DNA of 55,104 bases from Brevibacterium epidermidis NBRC 14811 (GCF_001570805.1 NZ_BCSJ01000007.1:1-55104), one strand, 5' to 3'. Positions 8,954-17,541 are shown, counted from the stretch's first letter. Numbers and translations: made by a program. Notes: generated by a model not told the origin, from the letters alone.

Positions 8954-9936
8954 TGAGCGCGAACACCCCCGCCGAGGCGGCCCCCGGCCCCTCATCGAAC
9001 GAACCGGATCCGCGTGGATCGGGTTCCCGCACGTCGACCTCAGCCGTCGACGGTGCGAAGCTCGTACGCGAACGCCGGCTGAACAACGCGAAGAAGAACT
9101 GGGCGCTCTTCCGCTCCGACGTCCCCGCACTCATCGGCGCCGTCGTGCTCCTCTTCTTCGTCATCATTGCGATCGCCGCCCCGCTCATCGCACCGGCGTC
9201 GATGCTCGACGTCACGAAGCAGCTCGACGTTGACCGCTACGCTCCGCCGAGTCTCGACCACCCGCTGGGCACCGACGACTTCGGCCGGGAGATGTGGGTG
9301 CGCATCCTCTGGGGAGCCCGCGTCTCGATCCTCGTCGGCGTCGCCGCGACCGTCATGTCGATGGTCATCGGCACCATCATGGGTCTGGCCGCCGGTCACT
9401 TCACGGGACTGTTCGGCGGGATCATCATGCGCATCGTCGACTTCTTCATCGTCCTGCCCTCCCTGCTGCTGGCGATCGTGCTGTCCTCCGTGTTGGAGCG
9501 CGGAGTCTTCACGATCGTCGTCGCCATCGGGCTGACCTCATGGGCGTCGACGGCACGGATCGTGCGGTCGCAGACGTTGAGCGTCGAATCCCGGCTCTAC
9601 ATCGAACGGGCGCGCATCCTCGGTGCCGGTCATTCCCATATCCTGTTCCGTCACCTGCTGCCGGCGGTGATGCCGCTCGTGCTCGCGAATACGACCCTGA
9701 CGGTCGGCGGGGCGATCATCGCCGAATCGACGCTGTCGTTCCTCGGCCTCGGCGATACGTCGAAGGAGTCGTGGGGCACGATCCTGAAGAACTCGATGGA
9801 CGTGTCCGCGGCGACCTCCGGCTACTGGTGGTACGTGCTCACCCCGGGCATCGCGATCCTGCTGGTCGTGCTCGCATTCACGATGGTCGGGCGCGCGTTC
9901 GAGGCCATCATCAACCCCGCCCTGAGGAGCCGCTGA
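8953..9936 (+). CDS. Peptide ABC transporter permease, DppC type
   Basis: A 327-residue permease of the DppC/OppC family. A roughly 50-residue Pro/Ser-rich cytoplasmic N-terminus leads to TM1, then the DppC signature (PPSLDHPLGTDDFGREMWVR), five further helices and the EAA loop ERARILGAGHSHILFRHLLP. The ATG at 8953 was chosen because it overlaps the previous stop and has AGGAGG ten bases upstream. Its own stop overlaps the ATPase start (TGATG). Confidence 0.92.
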   Translation: MSANTPAEAAPGPSSNEPDPRGSGSRTSTSAVDGAKLVRERRLNNAKKNWALFRSDVPALIGAVVLLFFVIIAIAAPLIAPASMLDVTKQLDVDRYAPPSLDHPLGTDDFGREMWVRILWGARVSILVGVAATVMSMVIGTIMGLAAGHFTGLFGGIIMRIVDFFIVLPSLLLAIVLSSVLERGVFTIVVAIGLTSWASTARIVRSQTLSVESRLYIERARILGAGHSHILFRHLLPAVMPLVLANTTLTVGGAIIAESTLSFLGLGDTSKESWGTILKNSMDVSAATSGYWWYVLTPGIAILLVVLAFTMVGRAFEAIINPALRSR

Positions 9937-11591
9937 TGACCGATCTGAGCTTTGAGAACGTCTCGATCACCTACCGCTCCTCCTCCGACCGCGGGGACGT
10001 CGTCGCCGTGGAGGACGTCAGCCTCGACCTGCCTGCCGGGGCCACCTTGGGCATTGCGGGAGAGTCCGGGTCGGGGAAGTCGACGCTGATCATGTCGGCT
10101 CTGCGCCTGCTGCCGAAGTCCGCGCGCCTCGACGGGCGGGTCCTCCTCGGCGGGCAGGACATCCGGGAGCTGAGCTTCGGCCAGATCCGCGCGGTCCGGT
10201 GGGCACAGGCATCGATCGTCTTCCAAGGAGCCCTGCACTCGCTCAACCCCGTGCGCGAGGTCGGGAGTCAGATCATCGAAGCCCTCGAGCACCATTCGAA
10301 GGGCACGTGGACGACTCCGCAGAAGCGCCGAGACCGGATGTTCGAACTCCTCGCCGAGGTCAACCTCGAAGCCGCGAAGTCGAGTGCGTATCCACACGAG
10401 CTCTCCGGCGGGCAGAAGCAGCGGATCATGATCGCCATGGCGCTCGCCTGCGAACCCGACATCATCATCGCCGACGAACCGACCACCGCCCTCGACGTCA
10501 TCGTGCAGAAGCAGATCCTCTCCGGCCTGGCCCGCCTCGTCGCCGAACGCGGAATCTCCCTGCTGATGATCAGCCACGACCTCGCCGTGCTCTCGGCCGT
10601 CTGCGCGGACCTCGCGATCATGCGCCACGGCTGCCTCGTCGAATACGGGCCCAGCGACAAGGTGTGCCTGTCCCCGCAGGAGGATTACACGAAGCAGCTC
10701 GCCGGTGCATTTCCGCAGATCGGGGACTCCGAATCCCGGCTGAATCCCCGGACGCTCAAACCCGCCGAGGTGGCCCGGGCCGAACCGTTCACCATGACGG
10801 ATGAGGTGGTGCTCGAGGCGAAGGACCTCAGTGTCTCATTCGACACCCGACGGGGCCGCGAACGCGCGGTGCGCGGGGTGGATCTGAAGCTGCGGAAGGC
10901 GGAGATCCTCGCCGTCGTCGGCCAGTCCGGTTCGGGGAAGACGACTCTGGCACGGTCGCTGCTCGGACTGCAGGAGGTGGAACCGGGTTCGCAGCTGTCG
11001 TTCGCCGGCAAACCGCTGCCGCGGAAGACGAAGGAGCTGCGGACTTTCCGGCGGCAGGTGCAGATGATTCTGCAGGACCCGGCCGGGTCGCTCAATCCCA
11101 AGCGCAGCGTGTATGAAGCCGTGGTCGAGGGCCTGAAGGTGCAGGGGATCAAGGATCGCGAGTATGAGCGGGTCATCGGTGCGCTCGAAGCCGCCGAGCT
11201 CACTCCGGCCGAGGACTATCTCGAGTCGATTCCGCAGGAGCTCTCGGGCGGGCAGCGGCAGCGCGTCGTCATCGCCGGTGCTCTGGCTCTCGACCCGCAG
11301 GTGCTGATCGCCGACGAACCTGTCGCGTCTTTGGACGCGTCCGTGCGCGGAGAGATCCTGTCGCTGTTCCTCGCGCTGAAGAAGAACCTCGGAATGAGTG
11401 CGCTCATCATCACCCACGACCTCGGGCTGGCGTGGAACATCGCGGATACCGTGGCCGTGATGAAAAGAGGCGAGATCGTCGAATACGGTGAGGTCGACAG
11501 GGTGCTGTCCGATCCGCAGCACGAATACACGCAGGAGCTGCTCGCAGCGGTTCCACGTTTGGGAAGTCAGAGCTTGGTGAGGAATGAGTGA
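9936..11591 (+). CDS. Dipeptide/oligopeptide ABC transporter ATPase, fused DppD-DppF
   Basis: A 551-residue protein with two complete ABC ATPase domains that energise the preceding permeases. Domain 1 has Walker A GESGSGKST at 42-50, signature LSGGQKQR near 155 and Walker B IIIADEPTTALD near 171. Domain 2 has Walker A GQSGSGKTT near 328, signature LSGGQRQR near 435 and Walker B LIADEPVASLD. In many bacteria these are separate DppD and DppF chains; the fused form is frequent in Actinomycetota. Both switch histidines (ISHDLAV, ITHDLGL) are intact, so both sites should hydrolyse ATP. The 3' end overlaps the next gene by eight bases. Confidence 0.93.
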   Translation: MTDLSFENVSITYRSSSDRGDVVAVEDVSLDLPAGATLGIAGESGSGKSTLIMSALRLLPKSARLDGRVLLGGQDIRELSFGQIRAVRWAQASIVFQGALHSLNPVREVGSQIIEALEHHSKGTWTTPQKRRDRMFELLAEVNLEAAKSSAYPHELSGGQKQRIMIAMALACEPDIIIADEPTTALDVIVQKQILSGLARLVAERGISLLMISHDLAVLSAVCADLAIMRHGCLVEYGPSDKVCLSPQEDYTKQLAGAFPQIGDSESRLNPRTLKPAEVARAEPFTMTDEVVLEAKDLSVSFDTRRGRERAVRGVDLKLRKAEILAVVGQSGSGKTTLARSLLGLQEVEPGSQLSFAGKPLPRKTKELRTFRRQVQMILQDPAGSLNPKRSVYEAVVEGLKVQGIKDREYERVIGALEAAELTPAEDYLESIPQELSGGQRQRVVIAGALALDPQVLIADEPVASLDASVRGEILSLFLALKKNLGMSALIITHDLGLAWNIADTVAVMKRGEIVEYGEVDRVLSDPQHEYTQELLAAVPRLGSQSLVRNE

Positions 11592-12696
11592 GTCGGAGTT
11601 CGTAGGGGTTGATCGCGCGGCTGAGGTCGGTCGTACGACCGAGGTCGAGTTCGCCGGTGCAGATGAGCCGAGTCCGTACCTCGAATCGGCCCCCTTGGCT
11701 GCTGGTGACACCGTTCGGCTGATCGCACCGTCGGGACCCACCGACGAGGAATCGCTGCAGCGCGCGATCGCCCAACTCGAATCCTGGGGCCTCAAGGTCG
11801 TACCAGGTGACAACGTCCGCGCGCGTCACCCGCGGGTGAAGTACCTGGCCGGCACGGACGCCGAACGCCGCGCTGATCTCGTCGACGCGTGGTGCGATCC
11901 GGACACGGATGCAGTCATCGCGCTGCGCGGCGGATTCGGAGCCATGCGACTGCTCGACGGCATCGACTTCGACCTCATGCGCCGGCACATGCTGCGCCGA
12001 GACGGCCGCCCCAAACTGCTCACAGGGTCCTCGGACATCACCGCCCTCCACCAGGCTTGGGAGCACCACCTCGGCGTGGCGACTCTGTTCTGCCCGATGG
12101 TCGGCAACGACCCGTTCAAGAACTCGACGGTCGTCCCGGACGAGGTGGCCTCATGGCTGTTCCAACCCTGGGGCGGCCGCGAACTCGGCTTCCCCGCAGA
12201 AGAACCTGCAGGCAGCCTCGCCTCGGGCGTGGCTGCTCGCCCGCTCAGCCGGGCTCAGACTCTCGTTCCGGGGACGGCGAAGGGCCGCCTCGGCGGGGGA
12301 AATCTCAGTCTCATCGCCGCTGGGATGGGCAGTCCCGAGCTCATCGATGTGCGGGAACGACGCGAGCGGCGCGGTCCGAGCATCCTCATGCTCGAAGACG
12401 TCGACGAGGAGCTGTACCGACTCGACAATCTCATGGTGCAGCTGGTCCGTGGTGGGTGGTTCACCTCGGCGGATGCGGTGGTGCTCGGGTCGTGGGAGGA
12501 CTGCGCGCCTGTGCACGAGGTCGAGGCGCTGATGATCGACTACCTCGGCGGTCTGGGGATTCCGATTGTGTCGGAGATGGGATTCGGCCACGATCCCGAT
12601 GCGCCGAGTGTCCCGCTCGGCGTCGATGTCACCCTCGACGCGGAGCCGGGGGAGCGGCCGCGACTGCGGGTGGATCACGCGGGCGGGCAGGCATGA
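11584..12696 (+). CDS. S66-family LD-carboxypeptidase (LdcA/YkfA-like)
   Basis: A 370-residue serine peptidase of family S66, which removes the terminal D-residue from murein tetrapeptides by cutting an L,D bond. The nucleophile is Ser150 in TGSSDITAL. The preceding ALRGGFGAMRLLDGIDFD is the family substrate-loop region. Catalytic Glu and His are expected in MLEDVDEELYRLD (about 265) and EMGFGHDPDAPSVPLG (about 343). About 35 extra N-terminal residues are unconserved. The ATG overlaps the ATPase stop, with GAGGA abutting it. Position inside a peptide-transport operon matches the B. subtilis dpp-ykf arrangement, where ykfA encodes this enzyme. Confidence 0.88.
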   Translation: MSESEFVGVDRAAEVGRTTEVEFAGADEPSPYLESAPLAAGDTVRLIAPSGPTDEESLQRAIAQLESWGLKVVPGDNVRARHPRVKYLAGTDAERRADLVDAWCDPDTDAVIALRGGFGAMRLLDGIDFDLMRRHMLRRDGRPKLLTGSSDITALHQAWEHHLGVATLFCPMVGNDPFKNSTVVPDEVASWLFQPWGGRELGFPAEEPAGSLASGVAARPLSRAQTLVPGTAKGRLGGGNLSLIAAGMGSPELIDVRERRERRGPSILMLEDVDEELYRLDNLMVQLVRGGWFTSADAVVLGSWEDCAPVHEVEALMIDYLGGLGIPIVSEMGFGHDPDAPSVPLGVDVTLDAEPGERPRLRVDHAGGQA

Positions 12697-12787
12697 TCGC
12701 GCCTACGAAGCGCGGGTGGCCGCACCCGGCGGGGCGGACGCGCCCCGGGCAGGCAGACAAGATCGAAACGAGACTGTTAGGAGCACG

Positions 12788-13591
12788 ATGATGAGCGAAC
12801 TGAAATTCGACGGACTGCCCGGAGTGCGCTTCAGCGCTCTGGCCTTCGACGTCGACAGTGGGGAACGGGTGTTCGCCCACAATGAGAACGACGAACTCGA
12901 TACGGCCAGCATGGGCAAGGTCTTCCTGCTCCACACTGCCCTGCAGATGTATAAGGATGGCACTCTTGACCTGGAAGAACGCCTGCATCGGCGACCGTCT
13001 GAGCGGGTTGACGAGTCCGGGATCTGGTACCTCATGGAGCAGGACGATCTGAGCATCTTCGACGTCGCTCTGCTCATCGGCGCGTTCAGCGACAACTTCG
13101 CCACGAACGTGCTCATCCGCAGAGTCGGGCTGGAGAATGTCGCCGATCAGGTGGAGAAGCTCGGGTACCGGAACTCGGGTCTGCACGACTTCCTGCGCTG
13201 GCCGCGGCCGGCCAAGGCACCGCGGACACTGTCGACGGGAACTGCCGCCGAGATCAGTGATTTCATGTCCCGACATGCCAAGGACGAGTTCTGGGACGAG
13301 TCGACGAACGAGGTCTTCCGGCGCTGGTTGGGAGCCGGCGCGGACACCTCGATGGTCGCCTCGGCGTTCGATCTCGACCCGCTCGCGCATTACAACTATC
13401 AGCGCGACGTGTGGGTCTGGAACAAGACCGGCACGAACGGGACGATCAGAGCCGACGCCGGGATCGTGATGACCCCGCAGCGCCGGGTCGCCTATGCGGT
13501 GTTCGCGAACTGGGAGCCGGGCACCGACCGGGTTGTCGACGTCATGCCCGTCATGCGCGCGGCCGGCGACGCGATCCACCGGTTCCTCTGA
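12788..13591 (+). CDS. Serine hydrolase, class A beta-lactamase/DD-peptidase fold
   Basis: A protein of about 267 residues with the three signature boxes of penicillin-recognising hydrolases: SMGK near 40-43, SDN near 100-102 and KTG in WNKTGTNG near 212. There is no signal peptide, so it is predicted to be cytoplasmic, which argues against secreted antibiotic resistance and for hydrolysis of imported peptides or amides. The ATGs at 12788 and 12791 are adjacent; the AGGAG site at about 12778-12782 suits both. The family includes beta-lactamase-like D-aminopeptidases and esterases, so the substrate is open, but its place beside an LD-carboxypeptidase favours a D-amino-acid peptide. Confidence 0.82.
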   Translation: MMSELKFDGLPGVRFSALAFDVDSGERVFAHNENDELDTASMGKVFLLHTALQMYKDGTLDLEERLHRRPSERVDESGIWYLMEQDDLSIFDVALLIGAFSDNFATNVLIRRVGLENVADQVEKLGYRNSGLHDFLRWPRPAKAPRTLSTGTAAEISDFMSRHAKDEFWDESTNEVFRRWLGAGADTSMVASAFDLDPLAHYNYQRDVWVWNKTGTNGTIRADAGIVMTPQRRVAYAVFANWEPGTDRVVDVMPVMRAAGDAIHRFL

Positions 13592-13682
13592 GCGCGATCA
13601 TGAGGGCAAGCGCGACTTCGGCCGCAAGCGCGACTTTGGCTGCAAGCGTGGCTGCGGTGGTCTCCCTTGCCCTCGATCGCGC
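13592..13682 (+). repeat. Long inverted repeat enclosing three 18-bp tandem repeats
   Basis: The left arm (13592-13610, GCGCGATC-AT-GAGGGCAAG) and right arm (13666-13682) are exact complements over 17 bases apart from a two-base bulge. Between them are three tandem 18-base units beginning GCAAGCG at 13606, 13624 and 13642; the first two differ at two positions and the third is degenerate. It starts directly after the serine hydrolase stop codon. It may be a stem-loop terminator or an RNA structure; no transposase or target duplication is seen. Confidence 0.6.
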
Positions 13683-13704
13683 TTCGGCGCGGAGAACCGT
13701 GGGG

Positions 13705-13710
13705 TAGTCT
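13705..13710 (+). promoter_or_regulatory. Candidate -10 box for DUF3870 gene
   Basis: TAGTCT lies eight bases before the ATG at 13719. This is compatible with a near-leaderless internal promoter inside the island, downstream of the hairpin at 13592-13682. No clear -35 is visible. Confidence 0.3.
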
Positions 13711-13718
13711 GGTGGGCG

Positions 13719-14030
13719 ATGTCCGACACGATCTACCTCACAGGCGAAGCGAAGGCTCCGTCGAACAACCCGATCACCAGCCAGTTCGGTCTGTTCTACG
13801 TGGCGTTCGAGATCGAACCGGACACCCACCGAATCCTCGATGTGGACTGCACGGCGACGTTGGCTCTGACCCGAAACTTCATTCGGAGCCTGTTCGTCGA
13901 TGCCGACATCACGGACCCCGGTCGACTGATAGAGCGCATCCAGCGCCGCTACCACGGATCCTCGCAGAAGGCGCTGATCACGGCAGTGAACAACGCCGCG
14001 AAGAAGTACCGCGAGGTTGCCGCTCAGTAG
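13719..14030 (+). CDS. DUF3870 domain protein
   Basis: A 103-residue protein that I recognise as DUF3870, a small uncharacterised family of soluble proteins. It begins MSDTIYLTGEAKAPSNNPIT; other fixed-looking parts are FYVAFEIEPDTHRILDVDC, the TRNFIRSLFVDADI helix and the C-terminal RYHGSSQKALITAVNNAAKKY, which has conserved-looking Arg, His and Lys residues. No signal peptide or membrane segment is present. The reading frame is open further upstream, but that part runs through the hairpin and tandem repeats and is not conserved-looking, so the ATG at 13719 was chosen. Function is unknown; it sits beside a DUF819 membrane protein in a peptide-catabolic island. Confidence 0.8.
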   Translation: MSDTIYLTGEAKAPSNNPITSQFGLFYVAFEIEPDTHRILDVDCTATLALTRNFIRSLFVDADITDPGRLIERIQRRYHGSSQKALITAVNNAAKKYREVAAQ

Positions 14031-14238
14031 CGCGTCCGACCACCCCGATTGCCCGGGCCCTCACCGGACCGGATCCGATCGACAACTGCACATTGCTCCA
14101 TCCCGCACGGCATCCTCGGTGCCGCTGTCGGCACTGCCCATCGGTTGCACTGCCAGTGGCGCCGGCAACGGCGCCAACTGCTGCGTCTCCCGCAATGCCC
14201 CTGTCGAGATGGACGAATTCAATGAGGAAGTGTCGTTA

Positions 14239-15396
14239 GTGATCACGGACGGTTATCTATTCATCAGCCTGCTTCTGGCTATCTCCGCTGTACTCGTCGT
14301 CGCGGACCGGAGCGGGCGTTTCAAGCTCTTCAAGTATGTGCCCGGCTTCGTCATCCTCTACATCGTGGCCGCGCTGCTCAACACCATCGGCGTCTTCGAC
14401 CACTCCAGCGGGGACATCGACGCGGTCGGCGATACCCTGCGTACGGCGCTGCTGCCCGCGATGATCCTGCTCATGCTGTTCAAGTGCGATGTCCGGCAGA
14501 TCATCAAGCTCGGGCCGAAGCTGCTGCTCACCTTCGCCGTGACCGCGGGGAGCATCATCATCGGCTTCATCGTCAGCTACCTCATCCTGCACTCCAGTCT
14601 CGACCCCGAAGCGTGGAAGGCCCTCGGCGCGCTCAACGCCTCCTGGACGGGCGGTTCGGCGAACATGGTCGCGGTGCAGGAAGTCCTCCAGGCGCCCAAG
14701 AATGTGTTCGGCTATGTCCTCATCGTCGACACGGTGCTCTACTCCTTCTGGCTGCTGCTCGTCTTCTCCTCCGTGACTGTGTCCGACAAGTTCGACAAGT
14801 GGACGAAGGCCGATATGTCGAAGCTCGACTTCACCGATAAGGTCACCGCCGAGGAGGAGAAGCCGATGACGCTGTCGTCGATCTTCGGACTCATCGGATT
14901 CGCACTGCTGACCTCCGCCTTGGCGATCCGCCTCGGCGAGCTGCTGCCCGAGGTCGGAGCGGTCATCGACGGCACCGCGTGGACGATCCTCATCGTCAGC
15001 GTCCTCGGTCTCGCCATCGGATCGACTCGGTTCGGCAAAGCCGCCGGCTCCAACGAGCTCGCGACGATCCTGCTCTACCTCATCATCGGCATCATCGCCT
15101 CCGGCTCGGACTTCACCTCCCTGGCCGAAGCGCCGCTCTACCTGGTGGCGGGCATCATCGTCCTCGTCGTCCACATCGTCATCATGCTCATCTACGCGAA
15201 GCTCAGCCGCACCGAGCTCTTCAGCATCGCCGTGGCCAGCACCGCGAACATCGGCGGAATCGCCTCGGCGCCGGTCGTCGCGGGCGCCTTCAACCGGCAG
15301 CTCGTCCCCGTCGGTGTGCTGTTCGCGCTGATGGGCACGTTCCTGGGCACGTTCCTCGGCCTCTGGTCGGCCCAGATCCTGTCCGGGCTGGCATGA
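14239..15396 (+). CDS. DUF819 family multi-pass membrane protein
   Basis: A protein of about 385 residues with around ten or eleven hydrophobic helices, matching the DUF819 (YjcL-like) family of uncharacterised membrane proteins, probably transporters. The motifs ALNASWTGGSANMVAVQEVL and STANIGGIASAPVVAGAFN form two internally similar halves (Gly/Ala-rich motif with Asn), suggesting an inverted-repeat transporter fold. A cytoplasmic loop near 190-215 is charged (KFDKWTKADMSKLDF). The GTG at 14239 was chosen because GAGGAAG lies seven bases upstream and the first helix follows directly; ATG 14209 is in frame but lacks a good site. It could import a product or precursor used by the neighbouring dipeptidase. 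Confidence 0.78.
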   Translation: MITDGYLFISLLLAISAVLVVADRSGRFKLFKYVPGFVILYIVAALLNTIGVFDHSSGDIDAVGDTLRTALLPAMILLMLFKCDVRQIIKLGPKLLLTFAVTAGSIIIGFIVSYLILHSSLDPEAWKALGALNASWTGGSANMVAVQEVLQAPKNVFGYVLIVDTVLYSFWLLLVFSSVTVSDKFDKWTKADMSKLDFTDKVTAEEEKPMTLSSIFGLIGFALLTSALAIRLGELLPEVGAVIDGTAWTILIVSVLGLAIGSTRFGKAAGSNELATILLYLIIGIIASGSDFTSLAEAPLYLVAGIIVLVVHIVIMLIYAKLSRTELFSIAVASTANIGGIASAPVVAGAFNRQLVPVGVLFALMGTFLGTFLGLWSAQILSGLA

Positions 15397-15574
15397 TGAA
15401 CGGACCATCCCAACCTCGCCGAGGCGTCCGACCACCCCAACGCGGACGCGCCGTTCCGTGCGCGCCCCGCGTTGCCCTGACCGGCCCAGCCGGGCCGAGT
15501 CCGACCGAACCGCACCCGCACCGACCGCACCGCTCCACCTTAAACCTCACCCGCCCGACCGGAAGGACCCGACC

Positions 15575-16774
15575 ATGACCACACCCGACACAGCATCTGC
15601 CACCGAATCCGCACCCGTAGTGGACGTCTTTGACGGACACAACGACCTCGCGTGGTACCTGCGCGAGGAACGCGACTACAGCGTTGAAGGCCTAAACGAT
15701 CCGAGCGTCTCCCCGTTCACCACGATGGATCAGCTGGCTGCCGGCCATGTGACCGCGCAGTACTGGTCCGTCTACGTCCATTCCTCGATCACCGGCGCGG
15801 ACGCGATCAAGGCCACGTGGGAGCAGATCGACGCGGTCCAGCGCTTCGTCACCGCCTATCCCGAACGACTCGCCTTCGCCCGCACCGCCGCCGACGTCCG
15901 TGCCGCCCGCGACGCCGGAAAGGTCGCCTCGCTCATGGGCGTCGAAGGCGGTCAGCAGATCGACGAGTCCCTGGCCGTGCTGCGGTCATACGCCCGCGCA
16001 GGTGCCCGCTACATGACTCTGACCTGGTCGACCACGCATTCCTGGGCCGACTCGGCCACGGACGAACCGGTCCACGGAGGATTGAGCGCCTTCGGCCGTG
16101 AAGTCGTGGCGGAGATGAACCGGATCGGCATGATCCTCGACCTCTCGCACGTCGCGCCGTCGGTCATGCACCAGTCGCTCGACCAGAGCACCTTGCCGGT
16201 GCTCTTCACCCACTCCTGCGCGTTTGGGCTCAACCCGCACCCGCGCAATATCCCCGACGACGTCCTCGACCGCGTGCCCGACAACGGGGGAGTGGCGATG
16301 ATGACGTTCGTGCCGTCGTTCGTCTCGAACGCCCGCCGCGAATGGGTCGACGCCGGAGAGCAGGGAACCGCCCCCGAGGTGACCGTGACCCAGGTCGCCG
16401 ACCACTGCGATTACGTACGCGAGCGGATCGGCATCGACCACATCGGACTCGGCGGCGACATCTGCGGAGTCGATGAGCTGCCGACAGGGCTCGGCGACGC
16501 CGGCCAGTACCCGAACCTGTTCGCCGAACTCGCCTCGCGCGGCTGGTCGCAGACCGACCTGCGCAAGGTCGGCTTCGACAATGCGATGCGCGTCCTCGAT
16601 GCACACGAGGACGCGTACACGGCGTTCCTCGGCTCCGCGGATGACGCACCGTCCGCGGCCAACGGTCGGGCCGCCTCGGCGGGGAACGGCGGCGTCGCCG
16701 CCAACCCCGCGTCTGCAGGCAACTCCGCTTCCGCAGGCAACGGTCCGGCCGCCTCGGCGGGGGTGGAATCATGA
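15575..16774 (+). CDS. M19 family dipeptidase (membrane-dipeptidase type)
   Basis: A 399-residue zinc dipeptidase of family M19 (renal dipeptidase fold). Metal ligands are expected at His22 and Asp24 in DGHNDLAW, the Glu in MGVEGGQQ near 123, and the His residues in ILDLSHV near 191 and FTHSCAFGLNPHPRN near 212. IGLGGDICGV carries the conserved Asp. M19 enzymes accept dipeptides with a D-residue at the C-terminus, which fits the island. The start has GGAAGGA upstream. Residues about 355-399 are an Ala/Gly/Ser/Asn low-complexity tail made of repeated ASAG-like units. The end overlaps the next start (ATGA). Confidence 0.9.
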   Translation: MTTPDTASATESAPVVDVFDGHNDLAWYLREERDYSVEGLNDPSVSPFTTMDQLAAGHVTAQYWSVYVHSSITGADAIKATWEQIDAVQRFVTAYPERLAFARTAADVRAARDAGKVASLMGVEGGQQIDESLAVLRSYARAGARYMTLTWSTTHSWADSATDEPVHGGLSAFGREVVAEMNRIGMILDLSHVAPSVMHQSLDQSTLPVLFTHSCAFGLNPHPRNIPDDVLDRVPDNGGVAMMTFVPSFVSNARREWVDAGEQGTAPEVTVTQVADHCDYVRERIGIDHIGLGGDICGVDELPTGLGDAGQYPNLFAELASRGWSQTDLRKVGFDNAMRVLDAHEDAYTAFLGSADDAPSAANGRAASAGNGGVAANPASAGNSASAGNGPAASAGVES

Positions 16775-17472
16775 CGCGGCTGCTCGTCATCGTCAATGAC
16801 ATCGAGTCCCAGCCGGGGCTACTGACACGGTGGATGATCAGCGAGAACGTCGAATTCGATCTGCGTATCGGCGGGGTCTCGACTCTGCCGAAGCCCGCCG
16901 AGCTCGACGCCTATGACGGGCTCATCATGCTCGGCGGCGGGTTTATGCCCGATGAGACGGACCGTGCCCCGTGGCTCGCCGATGAGGCCGAACTCGTCCG
17001 TCATGCGCTGGACACGGATCTGCCGCAGTTCGGGATCTGCCTCGGCGGGCAGCTCATTGCCCACGTCATCGGTGCGGACGTGCGGGCGCAGACCGGGGCG
17101 CCAGAGAAGGGGTACACGCGGATCGACACCACCGACGAGGCGGCCGCGGACCCCGTGTTCTCAGCGATTCGGCCGCGGACGTCGTTCGTCGAAAGCCACG
17201 TCGACCGCATCGTCGCCCTCCCCGAGGAGGCGACCCTGCTCGCCACGAGCGAGGCCTGCGAATTCCAGGCGTTCCGAGTCGGTCGGGCGTGGGGGACGCA
17301 GTTCCACCCGGAGTCGACGCGGGAGAACATCGAGCGCTGGGACGCGGCGAAACTGCAGACATTGGGGTTCGATAAAGATACCCTGTTGGAAGAAGCAATG
17401 GAGTTCGGGCCGGAGAGCGAACGTGATTCGAAGGCCCTGTTCTCGGCGTTTCTCACAGTGGTTCGGAACTGA
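16771..17472 (+). CDS. Class I glutamine amidotransferase-fold hydrolase
   Basis: A 233-residue protein with the class I amidotransferase triad: Cys90 in the nucleophile elbow GICLGGQ, and His and Glu in TQFHPES near 177-179. There is no synthase domain, so it is either a stand-alone glutamine hydrolase or, like PuuD, a hydrolase of gamma-glutamyl amides. It is translationally coupled to the M19 dipeptidase. Wall peptides contain a gamma-linked D-glutamate, so a gamma-glutamyl hydrolase would fill a missing step; this is inference. It lacks GMP-synthase features beyond the domain. Confidence 0.82.
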   Translation: MTRLLVIVNDIESQPGLLTRWMISENVEFDLRIGGVSTLPKPAELDAYDGLIMLGGGFMPDETDRAPWLADEAELVRHALDTDLPQFGICLGGQLIAHVIGADVRAQTGAPEKGYTRIDTTDEAAADPVFSAIRPRTSFVESHVDRIVALPEEATLLATSEACEFQAFRVGRAWGTQFHPESTRENIERWDAAKLQTLGFDKDTLLEEAMEFGPESERDSKALFSAFLTVVRN

Positions 17473-17541
17473 AGCTTGTGTGTGAGGCTCGTGTCTGAGG
17501 CATACTAGGCGAGGCTCTGACCACAGTCAGGGTTGCCAGGT

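Noticed and set aside
12788..13591. Antibiotic-resistance class A beta-lactamase
   Set aside because: The S-x-x-K, SDN and KTG boxes are present, but there is no signal peptide, and the context is a peptide-catabolic operon; it is called only as a serine hydrolase of that fold.
13606..13659. CRISPR-like repeat array
   Set aside because: Only three directly abutting 18-base units without spacers; no cas genes nearby.
13494..13718. N-terminal extension of the DUF3870 gene
   Set aside because: The open frame passes through the serine hydrolase end and the hairpin-repeat element and encodes no conserved sequence; ATG 13719 has promoter-like sequence before it.
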